Below the pieces are notes generated by a model. It saw only the letters and a program-made list of their open reading frames with translations. It ran no database searches and was not told the DNA's origin. From contig CM056743.1 of the NCBI GenBank assembly GCA_029851415.1, forward strand, positions 35,418,714-35,482,713: a DNA stretch of 64,000 nt. The letters run 5' to 3'. Both the position numbers and the translations under genes were made by a program. This DNA comes from Eretmocerus hayati (lineage: Eukaryota; Arthropoda; Insecta; Hymenoptera; Aphelinidae). Below are positions 1 through 12,267 of this stretch, one piece after another (the first letter of the stretch is position 1; the number at the start of each line of letters is the position of its first letter).

Positions 1-1348
1 GTGGCATATCATCAGTATAGGAACCTTTGCTGATAGAGTGTCGAGTGTGATGAATCATGTCTATAAAGTTTGGTGAGGCAGGTATGAGTAAACCATACTG
101 ATGTAGGGGTAGGTTTTGTAATGCATAATGATAATGCATAACCGCTATAGAGCATGGGAGAAAGTGACTCAGTGTTCAAATTATGGAACAATAGAAGCAG
201 TATCAAGGAAAAATCCACTGTGTTCGCCAGAAGCTCTGGTGGTTGTTATCGGAAAATTATTAATGGGTATTATTTGGGTGTTGAGAATAAATGATAATGG
301 AGTTTCGTGGGAAGTTTGTCGTTTTCATTGTACGCATCTGTTCACATTGCAATGAAGTATCGTCGCGCTCGTATAATTTTAGCGGATCAGTAATTGAGAA
401 ATTTTGATGACTAAACGAAGAATACGTATTTTGATTCGGAGATAGTATTTTAATACTGGTGAAAACAATGATTTTCATCGAATGGTTCTCGTACGTGCGC
501 GCGGAGTAAGTATGCGCAACTTACTCATAAGTCCAGTTGGACGAAGCCATAGGATGAAAGACATATGTTACATCTAGATCGATTTGTGGTAATGGAACTG
601 ATGATAAAATGTTGAGATATGGGATTCAGATAGTAAAATAGCTGAGATCATTGTGAAGAGCTCCAATTATGAAATGTGAGTAGACATAGAAAACAAAATG
701 AGATATTTGTGGAAATTGATAAAAATAAAATACGCAGAGCATCCCTGGCCCGGGTGCCTGCGGCCGGCAAGCTACATAGATAGATGTCGGTACACCTGCA
801 GAAATCGGTTGCATTGGACCGCGAGCAGAGTGTGTATATGTTGAAGAATTGACAAGAATGATATTTTGCGCGCTCGCGAAATCCCTCGATTCGAAAAATC
901 GCGATCGTCGCGCGGTACGTTTGTGCACGAAACGAACATAAGTCCTATTGATCAAGATTTTGTCGCGGGGAATTATTGGTAGATTTGGAAACAGAATAAT
1001 TAGCTCACATGGGTAGTCGAGCTCGAGGTATGCAGCATGCGCCTCACACAGAGACGGCGCTCGGGGAAGCGAAATTGGAAGCATTTATTATCATGATCTA
1101 TGTGAGGTTTTATGCGAGTAAAAAGGCGAACGAAACAAGAAATAATCACAATGATGAAGGGAAATTTAAATATCAATATGAAAGAACGCGATGGCACATG
1201 AGTCATGGAAAGTTGTTAGAGAGACTAAGGAGGAATGAAATATTAGTCCGTTAGAGGGTTAGAGTCAGATTTAAGTTGATTGTGGGAAACGAACAAAAAC
1301 AAAAGAATTATGATAGCATTATGTCAAATTGACGAGGACGCCAATAGA
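1..1348. other. Left flank, no gene supported
   Basis: AT-rich sequence ahead of the first 17-bp direct repeat. The longest open stretch (minus strand, 626-1084) has low-complexity hydrophobic content, no recognisable domain and no supporting splice sites. I see no gene here. Confidence 0.5.
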
Positions 1349-1365
1349 ACTAAGAGGGGGAGGAT
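1349..1365. repeat. 17-bp direct repeat, left copy
   Basis: The sequence ACTAAGAGGGGGAGGAT occurs here and again, exactly, at 7909-7925. The bases on both outer sides differ, so the match is limited to 17 bp. A pair of this length is the size expected for a target-site duplication made by LINE-type (target-primed) integration. It suggests that 1366-7908 was inserted as one piece. A short A-run (1371-1378) follows a few bases inside. Confidence 0.6.
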
Positions 1366-1983
1366 TGCAGAAAAAAAACCGTTCGAAAAGTTAGAACATC
1401 TCCAAATCTGATTTAATTGGTGGGCTAGTCTGAGATAGTTGAAATCTTTGTTTGAAAAGATAAGACAAGCTGATAAATAATAGGTTGAAATCTAGTAATG
1501 TCAGAATATGAAGCTAGGAAAGCGGTAAGGTAGTTAAGCCAAGCGAAGAATGTTGCTGTTATGTGGCTGTAAAAGGAAAGAGCAAGAGCAGGAAAGCTAT
1601 TCATTCTGATTCTTTGAAGTGAATGAGGTTCAGTAGAGAAATTATGTTGCATAAATAAAAGGTCAGCATAGGGTGAAACGAGTATTGGTAACCTTGCATT
1701 TGTGGAAATTCTAGATCGCATTATTGATAGTCCAAAACGTCACCACGAGATGAATATCGTGCAAGGCACAGACAAGCTCAAGATGGCTTACGATATAGAG
1801 AATATGAAATGACATAGTTTTCGTGTGATTGCAGAAAAGATGGGGAGATTCTTCCTTCTTTTTCGCTAGCATCCAGGCCAGGAGAAGTTCTGTGAGGAGT
1901 AGAATCTGTTCCCATAAATTATGATCCCAAGTTTTACTATGAGAACCGAGGGGCTATCTCGTTCAAAACAAGTAATGTAGCAA

Positions 1984-2166
1984 ATGATACAGAAGCTTGC
2001 AGAAGAGGAAGTTCCATTTGAAGCAGAGCAGCTGAGTCCAGAGGAATTCATCAGCGTCTCCAAGTCTGATCTACACAAATTACACTCAGGTCCAGTTCCA
2101 CAATATCATTCGAATGAACCACATGGCGTAGCCACGAAAATTCAGCCAGTCTTGATAATTGCTTGA
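1984..2166 (+). pseudogene. Short open fragment inside the decayed segment
   Basis: A 60-codon open piece rich in Glu and Ser, with no recognised domain. It lies in the stop-ridden part of the 17-bp-flanked segment, on the same strand as the intact 287-codon ORF. It is probably a fragment of a longer broken reading frame; function unknown. Confidence 0.2.
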
Positions 2167-3624
2167 CAATTGATTGATGATTAGCAGCATTGTGGTAGAA
2201 ATTTAGACGAAGCTGATGCAAGAGTGTAAATTCATGCTATCCGCATGTCCGATACGCAGGCCTATAACCTAGTTCATCCTTGTAGTTACTGGCAATCCAT
2301 ATTGCGAAACAATTTTTTTTTTCAATCGATAAGTCCAACGGCCTTCCGGAAGAATGTAATGAGATCATCTCCAAATTTTCTGGGAATTTTAACGTGAGAG
2401 TTGAGTTTATCTTCAATAATATGGAGTTCACGCTAATTGAATCTGGCACCGGTGGCAGGACTTGATCAACCCGGTTACTCGGTTGTCAGTTGGATTACGT
2501 GCAACAGCTAAGAAAATCAATGATAGTGGCGAGAACCCCTTTCGGCCATGGGTTGTCGTCATAATTATTGGATTTTTGAGTTAACATATTGTTGATTTAT
2601 TTTCTATTACTGCAAAATTCCGAGGTTCATTCGCAATATCAGCACATTTCAATTGTGTTATTCGTTCATGTTGACAGTACTGTGATGGTGGGCATTCTTT
2701 ATGGTGACAATTTGGATGAAAATCTAGACATACTCAAAGAAAAGATCGGATTGTATGGCAGAACTCCACCGTTGTTAGTATTTTCATTAACAGGCTCTTT
2801 ATACTCACATTATGTGGAGTTGTCATAATTATCTATCAATATACCAGACAGGTTTGTTGTCTGAGGTTAGCCGATAGTATTCAGCTCAATAGTCAGATCA
2901 AGAATCTTTTTCTCAGAGTAGAAACATCTTCTTGGTGGTCGGCGGACTCCATTTTCAGGAGATTGCAATGGCATCGCCTCACGAGCGGCTAAGAGTTGCG
3001 GGATTTATCTAGAATCAAACGAAGCATGGTGTTTCGTCCTGGACCAACAGGTTAAGGCCAAGTTTATTTGTAAAATGCTGACAGAGTCTCTTCAAAATTA
3101 GGACTTGTTGAAGTAGAAATTAGATAGGAACTATGGAGCGAACCAAAGTATATGTACGAACCACTCATCGCAATGAAAGTGAGTGGTTAGTATCCTGATC
3201 CAAGATCGGATGAAGAGTTCTCGGAAAATGCCAAGATCCCCACATTGACAGCTTGAAAGGTGGAGAATTGGTTTTTGAACGACATTAGAACTCAAATGGT
3301 CCCCACTGGCGAGCATGGGAGACAAACCCGAGTATCAAGCCAAGCGGCAAACGAACAGAGATTTAAGTTAAAGAGAGCAGGGGTTCCAAAACACGCTCCT
3401 GAGCTCCATTCTTACTTCAGAGTTGATATGAGAGACTTGACATGAAACGAGGCAATTGTCGACGTCACTGTTCCCATTAACGACGGTCTAAAGCGGTCCC
3501 AATCGATAAGATCGGCGGAGAAGATCACTGTAACTCCTTGGGGAGAGAATGAGCATCGAAGGGAATACGCAGTTCATTTTAAAAAAAAAAACCCAGCCTG
3601 TCTTTCAGAGTTGATGAACCAGGG

Positions 3625-3825
3625 ATGATCCCAAAGAATCCCAAGATGTTTGGTTCAGGGATAACCAAGGGTGAGATTGATAAGAGCGTGAACCCCAAAA
3701 GAATAGGTTGGCTGATCCTCCTGGGGTCCCTCAGGGATCCCATCGTGGAGACAATATTTCTTTTATTAATTCCACCAATGCTTACCGAGTCACCTAATAT
3801 GCTGCTCCATTTTGATTTGCGCTGA
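3625..3825 (+). pseudogene. Short open fragment inside the decayed segment
   Basis: A 66-codon open piece starting just downstream of an 11-base A-run (3581-3591). It has a Lys/Pro/Gly-rich start and a hydrophobic centre. No family was recognised. It shares its strand with the other open fragments of this segment, which suggests one original coding direction. Confidence 0.2.
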
Positions 3826-4838
3826 CGAGGTCAATTGTACGACTACATCAAAAATATTCTCGAATGCCAATATGCTGCAGAAAGTCGGGAGGGTTTGATG
3901 AAGCCATCACGAGAAAATGAGCTGAAACTGGATATAGAGAAGTACCATTTCATGAGTTTCGTGAGTAACCATTGTCCTAGCTCATGCAATTACAACCTGA
4001 TATCTATACAACTGATGAGGGTGAAGAGAGTGAAGGACCTCAGAAATTTTCAACTAAAAATAACTGTACAGAAATCATATAGACTATGTTGTAAACTCTT
4101 GTGGTAGAGCATTGTGTTCCATTGAAAGGAGGATATCGGAGGTTGATAACATAAATGGTGGCAGATATCTTGTTTTCTCTCTAGTTTAACTAGGGCTTAA
4201 ATTCGCTTCCTCTTTTTGAAAGATGTCATCCTGACAACTCAAAATACTACATTGGAGAGGTGAGCAATGAATTCACTAGATACCTTGGTTTTAAAAGCAA
4301 TCTGGGAAAAGTAAAACAGCGACATGAAACACCAAGTGGTTAAACCTCCTCATAGAAAGTTTCTAAACACTCATGGTTCAGATGGTTGAGCCATTGTTAA
4401 TGAGAGCGTAAGGTTGAGAATTTGATGTTCCACTTGCACGCAGTCTTGTCAGTTGCAATATCTCCATCAAAAAGAAAGAAAAACGAGCAGAGCATGTGGG
4501 GAATACGATTATCGAGTTTAGCCCAAAAAGGGGGCGTGACTAGATCCTAGAAACCGAGTGGAGAAATGTTTGCAGTTTGATCAGAAGAGCGATCAGGTTC
4601 CCGAAGTAGTTGATTATGGTACCGATACTATGCAATGAGTGATACAGGTGAACATTCGGTGAGGAAGCAGTTAGTGAAAAGTCACTAGTTCCCCGTTTTC
4701 CACCTGATCTAAACTCAGGAGTATTTTTCCCCCGTAATTTGTATAAGGAGTAATCGGTCCCGTTGGTGTGGAGGTCCTAATACCTAAGATTATTGAATTC
4801 GTCGGCCGAGGTAGTAAATAAGTCTTTATTCCAGGGGG

Positions 4839-5702
4839 ATGTCTGGGTGTGCCGAGTCCATAGAGAAATGGGAAACGGACGGGACCACCATCGCTATCTA
4901 TACGAAGACGGAAAAATGTATCTCAACCTTGGTAGCCCTCGCATACGAGGTCTGCAATAAGGCCAAGATAGTGAAAACGGTAAAGGCAGAGGGTTGCGCC
5001 TTGGATATTCAATTGGACACCGTGGAAAATCTGGTGGAATTCGTTAAGAGATTGAGTAACGGACCCATGGAGCAAGAAATAGGCCCCCGAGTGGAAACCT
5101 CACTACGTGACCACGAAGTTTCTCCAGAAAATTTAATAGACTTCTCAGAGGAACCTCTACAGTCAAAAGCAGGTGAAGTTCCATGCGCTGTGCCTCTACT
5201 CGAAGATGAGCAGGGTAGGCGTATAAGTGTGCAGATCCCACAGGATAGTTTTGAAGGTTGCCTGGGAGAGATGAGTGATTGGGGGACTCTTGAATCAATA
5301 GTCATCAAAATCCAACAAAAGAGCAAGAAGCGTGATGACCGGCAGAAACCCTATTACAAGGCAGAACTGACATTTGTTTATCCGGAGGATGTAGCGTGGG
5401 TATTGGACCACAAGCGGAGATGGAAGCCCCTAGTAATGCCAGCTAGAAAAACGCGTACTCCAACTCAATTCAAACAGCATGATCTCTGCTGTTCAAGAAT
5501 CAACGTGCGAGATTGGGAGAATCACCTACAAATCTGCAGTCTCCAACAGAATAAGAGGACCAAACACATAGTATGTGGAGAATATATTGCCAATTGCGAG
5601 TGGAGATACCATCTGACTTTTTGTCATGTCAATCAATTTAGCAGTTTACCAATGAACCCGTTAAACGACGCCAGCAGATATGTTCCCAGGAAGTGGCAGT
5701 GA
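4839..5702 (+). CDS. Intact 287-aa ORF with two tandem Cys-Trp-His-Leu-Cys units, family unknown
   Basis: This is the only long intact ORF in the first 9 kb. The protein is 287 residues, intronless and hydrophilic, without a signal peptide or membrane segment. The acidic middle (about 90-150) includes LIDFSEEPLQ. Near the C terminus two units of identical spacing can be aligned: one around CCSRINVRDWENHLQIC (about 217-233) and one around CGEYIANCEWRYHLTFC (about 246-262). Both have Cys, then Ile at +4, Trp at +9, His-Leu at +12/+13 and Cys at +16. The W..HL..C part resembles small Cys/His zinc fingers such as UBZ types, but the first CxxC pair is not canonical. An A-run follows 47 bp after the stop. 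It could be a remnant viral or mobile-element gene that is still open, or a domesticated orphan. I do not recognise a homologue. Confidence 0.5.
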   Translation: MSGCAESIEKWETDGTTIAIYTKTEKCISTLVALAYEVCNKAKIVKTVKAEGCALDIQLDTVENLVEFVKRLSNGPMEQEIGPRVETSLRDHEVSPENLIDFSEEPLQSKAGEVPCAVPLLEDEQGRRISVQIPQDSFEGCLGEMSDWGTLESIVIKIQQKSKKRDDRQKPYYKAELTFVYPEDVAWVLDHKRRWKPLVMPARKTRTPTQFKQHDLCCSRINVRDWENHLQICSLQQNKRTKHIVCGEYIANCEWRYHLTFCHVNQFSSLPMNPLNDASRYVPRKWQ

Positions 5703-7908
5703 CAGGATCTCACAGAATGCAGGAGACAGAATCAGAATCCAGCTTACAGAAAAAAAAAATATAGTAACTACGATCAGGTATGGGTTTTTTATGCGCTATC
5801 TGGTCCTCCTCCTTGAGTAGGGCAGTATCCTTTTATTTCCTTCGAATCTCTCCCTAAACAGCAATCATAATGGGCAGACAGAAGAATATCCTAGATTAAG
5901 TAATTACAAAATTGTTATGCCAGCAGAGATAGATGATTAGAATTGAAGTTCCGACTGCTTACATGCGAGCAATGGTGGGGAAATGTCAGCTAGGGTTTGA
6001 GGGATTGTAGGTGGTGGTTGCGCAGGCAAATACGAAAGTCGGGCCGAAATAGTTTATAGCCTACTAATGATCAATCCGCTGGGTTAGTGCTATACTCAGT
6101 AGAGATTATAATTTTCCCGGTAATTTTCCCGGTCCAAAGCTTCGCGCACAAAGTGTAGTACACCTTCTCAAAATTCGTTGATAATAATTTCTACACCACG
6201 ATATCTGGATGCCTAGCTATAATTAGTGAGATAGAGTGAGTACCCAAAATCGTAGGTCATACGTTCCCGGGGATGACACGGTCAACAAGAGAGGCTCTGT
6301 TCAATTTGTAGGCGAACATACTCTGGTATAAGTCAACGACACTGAACAAGGATTATGCGCGACCCAATGGTCCCTATGAAGCTAGCCAAAACACATATGA
6401 ACCCACCCATAGAATCTCACGCTAGAATTCAGCCTTTCCTGTTGTCCCGGAGATCCAGGGTTCCAATACCACGGGTGACGCAACCAGTAGATATCCTTGC
6501 TATGGTGAAGTTTAACGTAGATGGTTACAAATGAGTGAGGTTACTGAGACATCCCGAAAGGACTGCTGGGGCGCCAAGGCGGCGAGTGCAGCACTTCCGT
6601 ATTTCATAAATTCATAGGCCTTAGTGATAAAAGCAAATCATGGACGGGGTGAACGTTGGTTGTTGGGATTCGAAAGAAAAGGTTGTTATTTGTATTCCGA
6701 ACCTTCTTGATGACGGGTGCACTCGTTTCTCCAATCGTGCAAACAGGTATTACGAAGGAGCCATGATTTCTTTTTCTAGTAATATTAGATGTGGCCAGGT
6801 CTCAACATTTCAAAGACCATCAAAGTCAGCTCCCTTGGTAGAAGAGGTTACTTCCATTGGGAAAATGGTAAAAGTACTCACCAAAAGAAGAATAGAATCA
6901 AGTTTCCAATATACGCGCAGCAAGAGCTGTCTGTCTAGAAATAGACACGGTCCATAAGTAATTTCAATTAGACTGTGATACACGGTCCCTTAGGAAAAAA
7001 TCCAAGCTCAAGGGCTATGAGTGGTCTGGGCATTAAAGTCGCAGCAAATAATCTATACAGCTCTTAGTGCGCAACTCAAGGGTGCATCGATCCATTGACA
7101 CAGAGCAATCAAGGTAATCAAGGAGTGTTCACTGCCGAGGGTCCAAGGTGTGGCCAAAATCGAAAGTGTGAATGGGCAGTAAAATCTCGGCCTTCATTTA
7201 GGGGGAAATGCGAACGCTGAAGTTACAAATACGTCTCCAGGCCAGAAAGTAGAATTTACACAGTAAATTCACGGTTACGTTTCGTTGAGCCGAAAAGCAC
7301 TGAGTGTCAAAGCTGGATAACTCAGCATGACTCAGCCGCGAATGGTCTCAGTTCCAAAACTAACAATGAAATTACGCCCGTGTCCTCTGAGTAGTGTAGG
7401 GAGACTAGGGTGGATAGCGGGATCGTTCCTAACAATTGGTGTGGGTTAGATCACTTGATACCATCGTTCAGGCTATAGCGAGAAGACCAACGAGAGCGTT
7501 TCACTCAATGATGGTCTCTCTAGGTCCAAGATGTGCACGCAAGCAGTTTTTCCAAGCATTCCCACGCATGAACTAATCAGAGACCGTTTTATACCTACGA
7601 TGGTCCCGCAACCCGATAGAGTCATTCACCTTCATCGGCCGGTAATATCATTGGCCTCCCTCACCAACCTTTCTCCATCCAACCCTGGCTGCATCCATTA
7701 GGCAGATTTAATTGTAATTTAATCCGAACGTGAGGTCATCTCTGCTGGTAGGGTTATGGTTAAATAATCTGAAAATTGTTACATCAATCCGAATTCATCT
7801 TTACGGGATACTGCCGTTGTCTGGGAGGAGGAGTAGATTTGAGTGAGAAAAACCCATATTTTTTAGCATAAGACTAGCATTAAGCGACGCGATGGGGACA
7901 TCGCCTAG
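5703..7908. other. Decayed right part of the 17-bp-flanked segment
   Basis: No intact gene is visible. A 105-codon open stretch at 6640-6957 on the plus strand has no recognised domain. The rest is stop-ridden but keeps the mixed base composition of the segment. Confidence 0.4.
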
Positions 7909-7925
7909 ACTAAGAGGGGGAGGAT
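7909..7925. repeat. 17-bp direct repeat, right copy
   Basis: Exact second copy of the 17-mer at 1349-1365. It marks the right edge of the putative insertion. On the minus strand it begins 11 bp past a possible splice donor at 7935/7934, so the insertion would sit at the very start of an intron if that exon is real. Confidence 0.6.
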
Positions 7926-7935
7926 GTTACGTTAC

Positions 7936-8111
7936 GCGTCGGGTTTTTCTCTTTTTCTTCAGGCCTGGAGAGCTAGCACTCATCCACAGCTTGAGGGGAG
8001 AAGGGCCCGGCGGGTCCGCGTAGTGTATCCAGGTTGCTGGCATGGTCGATGCACTGAGGTTGGGGGAGTGTAGCGATATACTCTCCTCATTCTCTGTGCA
8101 TGTCCCCATGT
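7936..8111 (-). CDS. Possible internal exon with a basic nuclear-localisation-like tail
   Basis: On the minus strand a perfect TACTAAC branch-point-like motif is followed about 30 bp later by an AG acceptor. A 176-bp open exon then ends at a GTAAC donor. The peptide contains WIHYADPPGPSPLKLW and a basic run KKKRKTRR. The exon is GC-richer than its surroundings, as coding exons often are here. No family was recognised, and neither neighbouring exon is established. A GC-rich open block at about 8270-8430 on the same strand could belong to the same gene. The support is splice-site logic and composition only. Confidence 0.35.
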
Positions 8112-8460
8112 CTGTCACTTCCCCCGCATGAATTACTTACGTTAGTATTAGAATAGAAAGAGACAGTGGGAGAGTGAAAAGAGAGAGACCGTCATCAGAG
8201 CAGGAAAGAATGCGATTTGAAGTCGAAAGTAGGGCAATGAAGTGTGCTAATTGGCCGAGTCCGGGTGTGGCGGGGAGGGAGAGGAGAACTTCGGGTTGCC
8301 CGGAGCCTCCGGCGTCTCCTCGCGGCAGCGGACTCGCTCTCTTGCCCACCGGCCCAGCTCCTGGAAGGACGTCTGCCCCGAGTTGCAGATATTTAGCCCA
8401 AGGTAGAGTAAAACTCATGTTTGCATCATGAAACAATTCCCAAATATTAGATGTCTCTCT

Positions 8461-8496
8461 TCTCTCACTCTCTCTCTCTCTCTCCTTTCTCTCTCT
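8461..8496. repeat. CT microsatellite
   Basis: An imperfect (CT)n run, purely pyrimidine on the plus strand, beside the GC-rich block. It accounts for a Glu/Arg/Ser-rich minus-strand reading that is not a protein. Confidence 0.85.
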
Positions 8497-8848
8497 CATT
8501 TTTCCAGAAATTAAGTGTAAAATCTAATGAATACAAAGATATCGGACCGATCAGATAGATTTAGAGAATAGCTGATTAGTGAGTAGGACATGCAATTTGT
8601 AATTTGGATTCCATTATTCTGATTTTCTTCATTAAATTGCAGAATTATCTGAACGACCAATGTTGAAATTATTCCTTCACAGAGCCTGTTAAGGGCGGTA
8701 GTTCCTTAAACGATTCACCCTCTTGGTTTTTACCAGTGCACATGTTGCCAACATCATAATTTTCTTTCACAAGATGCATTCTTTTTGAGATTATTTCACG
8801 GGTGTCAGGCCAGCCCAGGAGTGGCCTGTGGTAGCAGAGCCTGCTCCG

Positions 8849-8874
8849 GAAAAGCTTGTGAGCTTTTCCGGACC
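8849..8874. repeat. Short perfect hairpin
   Basis: An 11-bp arm CCGGAAAAGCT faces its reverse complement across a 4-base loop. No coding or U-run context suggests a terminator. It is probably an isolated small palindrome. Confidence 0.6.
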
Positions 8875-11800
8875 TAAAATCATGTATAAGACTTGGTTTC
8901 TCCAAGTCTTAACAATCCAAAAATTCATTTTTTGGTTACGAGGGTGCAAGGTAGACAGTTATTAGCTTTTTTAGAGAGTAAAACCCCTAGAAGGTAACCC
9001 TTACTATATAGGAAGAAGTTCCAAAGATGTCAAGGGCTGGCAAATATCTGTCAAGCACTGGAATTTTGATTCACCATGTTCTATCCGGTCCACAGTCCTC
9101 GTTATAGCTAATAGTTTTTCCAGCATCACATTGGGATCCGATGTTAAGGATTCTGAATCGCTTCTTCATAAATTTCAAATCCGGTTCACCCTTTTACCCT
9201 TTTCCTGAATGAAATACCTTGCATCGTGGTGAGTTATTCAATATCAAAATGACCTGTACGAGTACAAGTTCAGTTATTAAGGCCCTTGGAGCTTTTTGAA
9301 AGGTAAGGAATCTATAAAACTCGTATCCAAGCTCTTGCGTGTTTCCTAACTTAAAAATAACAGCAAGAATCTATTATCTGGTGAAACCCTGCATACATAT
9401 ATCGCACAATGCAGTACACGAGCCAACATTTCTGCCGCAACTGAGAATTCGTTGATTGACGTTAACTAAAAGAGGTACTTCCCGTCGTGATCTCATCGAC
9501 CAAGTTCTATTGCACGGATATTTTCTGACGTTCTAACAAATTCGTACACCTTAAAAGGTCAAGAAGATCTCCAAGCTGCATCATTTTTAGCATAATGGCA
9601 ATATTATTATCATTAAAATCAATTCGATTAGGGAGGAGACATTCTGGGCCCGTGTTGTTATGCATATCTTAAGACTTTTGAATGAAATTACATCATGACT
9701 GAGGCTACTCCATTCATCGTTGTATTGGCTTAAATAAGAATACGTGCGCTGATTGCCTTATCGAATTCAATAAGTAAATGCATTCAGCTCGTGTTTGAGC
9801 GTTTCGTCATTTTTCTTCAAATGACGTAGCCTCATCACAGTGTTGAAAAATCTCTGATGAAAAATCTGTGACATTTTTAGCCGATGGATGAAGCTGTGTG
9901 AATTCCAGAAGATTATCATTGAGAGAGCTTGAGAAATCTATCAGGCTGGATTTAATGATTGAATGATTGTTCCTAAAAATTTTCCAAATATTTGTTATTA
10001 ACTCTAGTTGAAAATGAAGAAAGATCCACCACCCATAATGCATGACTTTAGGCAATGAAAAAATGATTATAGAAACATTTTTTCAATACCATTTCTTGAT
10101 TTTTTTTTGAGGATGAACACGAGAAGACGATCCAATTATCCTTCTTTTAGTCTGTTTTTCTTAATGTCATTGTCTCACGGATATAATCTTATTTTGATCA
10201 GCATTTCCAAGTACTCCAGTCGTACAATTCTATTCAATACAATTTATCCATCAGAACCGAGTGAAATCAATGAATCTATCACTCGCTCAAACGTATTACG
10301 ATTGGGCTTGTTTGTCTCATTGACACACGTCAATCCGTCTAAAAAATATTTGATCAAGATACTAATGCAATCGTGCTTGACACACACGTGTCTCGAAGCA
10401 AGAATATTTTGAAGCCATTTCGGTCGATAATATCGTCATCTCGAAGGTGTTACGCAAAACCTAGCCAGCATTTATTATAGAAAAGAATAAATTACTGAAT
10501 ATTTTCGCTCACAACCTGCATAATATCTAGCTTTGCGGTTTCACTTTAAGTTTATGAAATATATCCACGGTCAACGCATGCCAATGATTCATCAGCAATC
10601 AGTAAAATAAATTACCTGTATTTCAACAATTTATGAGCTGTAATGACAGTAAGCTCAAGTTCCATCATAAATCGACTGCTGGATTCCACAAGAAACCAAA
10701 TCCGTTCTTAATTTTGGACAATTCTCGTAAATTTTTTCAAAAATTAATGAATAATAATCCACGTTACAGGCAAAAGCCTTCGAGCATTGATGTTGGAGTT
10801 CATGTTTTTGTCAGTGTTGTACCAACATTCTCAATCGGTTGCAGAAATTGAACGATTGACATAAAATTCTTTTCGGCATTACAAAAAATAGCACAAAATA
10901 GAAATTGCATTCAGTCTGGTGACGATATTTCTACGAAAATGTCACTAACATTTTTTGAAACTTCTTCAGAACCAGACAATCATTGCTAAGAAAGAATTTT
11001 CAGTCATTATGAGTTCAACAAAACTCTAAGGAATTTGGATGAAATAGACTCATCTACCAAATACCTTGCGTGATCACCGGTTGGACACGTTCCATTCGTA
11101 TCATATAGCGTGATCTCAATCATCATTGTTGAATCAAATCAAGACTCACCCAGATACTTCATTGATTTTGCTCAGCACATAAGTAGATTTTCCGTCATCT
11201 TCATCGCCGTTCTTCCATTTATTTCTAAAATTGGCACAAATTTTCACGAAAAATTGTCACACATCACTGTCAAGAACACTATCAGCATCGCAACGTGGAC
11301 GCTGAGAATTACCCAACGCTTTTTCCACGACACTATAATAATAATAATACTGTCCACTTTATCATTTCTCACATTTGCCTATCTCTCTCCTCGGCCTTCG
11401 AGAAAACACTTTTCTTTTGCACTCGATGCATTTTGCAGCCGTAATAATCCACAAAAACGGAGCATCGAAAACTAAGAGTAGATGAACCAGTTGGCTTATT
11501 GATGTATTGCCAAGTCGTTTTCTGGTCGTTAATTTTTTCACTTTGAAATTGTAATCGCATGGTGTCTGGACGAAAAAAAAAATCGTCCGAAGCAAAGATG
11601 AGCGCGAAGTTTGAATTGGGGAACGAACAATAAGGATAAGAAAACTCGAAAGCTGCTTTCGCGCGCGCACTTGCACTGTGCCAGTAGGTTTAGTTTAGTA
11701 ACGTCGAGTGTTGGCGTTAAAAAAAAGTGGCGTTGCAAGCAGAGCAAGTCGGTGTCGATATATATAGGTAGATAGGTATTCAGGTAGTCTACTCGGTTTT

Positions 11801-12267
11801 GTGTATAGTATGCGGTAAGAGTCACGTGCGTGCTTTCATTATTATCAGTGCTGCAAGTGCAAAGCTCGTCGTGAAGAAGAGAATTGGACGAGAGAGAACT
11901 GTTTTATCGTTGCCGGAAAAGCTAGGAAATTTGAGATTTGCTACGGCTGTTGGCGATAACAATTTCCATTTGTACTGATCGTGATTTGCAAGCTCGCGGT
12001 TGAGTATGTTCCGCCACGAATGATTATTCACTACAATATAAATCATTAGTGAACATGGAAGAACGTTCAAACTTAGAGATTTGTGCTAATATTTTCCAAT
12101 TAAACTGAAAATACACGGATGATTAATCAAAATCGTATTTCTTTGAACGGGTCTCGATGTTAATTGATGACAGTTTAGAACAAGAAGTTCTTGTTTGAAA
12201 CAAGAAATTTTTTCGAAAAATACTACCCTCATTGCAATGGGAAAATTTCGTTATAACTTGTAGCTCA
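8875..12267. other. Gene-poor AT-rich stretch
   Basis: No convincing exon was found. Open stretches at 10107-10412 and 11110-11475 have no recognisable domain and low-complexity content. A TATA-like run near 11758-11765 sits upstream of a GTAAGAGTC donor-like site at about 11815, which could belong to a non-coding first exon, but nothing downstream confirms it. Confidence 0.4.

Larger units (their letters stand above)
1366..7908. mobile_element. Putative 6.5-kb insertion of unknown origin, mostly decayed
   Basis: This segment lies between exact 17-bp direct repeats. It looks less AT-rich than the DNA on either side and contains many short open fragments on the plus strand separated by stops, as expected of decayed coding DNA. 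Only one long ORF is intact (4839-5702). A-runs occur at 1371-1378, 3581-3591 and 5750-5759, the last about 50 bp after that ORF's stop. No reverse transcriptase, integrase, LTR or terminal inverted repeat was recognised. An old copy of an RNA virus or another retroposed sequence would fit, but no viral protein family was recognised, so the origin is inference only. Confidence 0.4.

Noticed and set aside
626..1084. 152-codon minus-strand open frame
   Set aside because: No domain, odd hydrophobic low-complexity composition, no splice support; expected by chance at this length in a 64-kb window.
8137..8499. 120-codon minus-strand frame starting with Arg/Glu/Ser repeats
   Set aside because: The start comes from the CT microsatellite; only the GC-rich part (8270-8430) might be coding, and in which frame is unclear.
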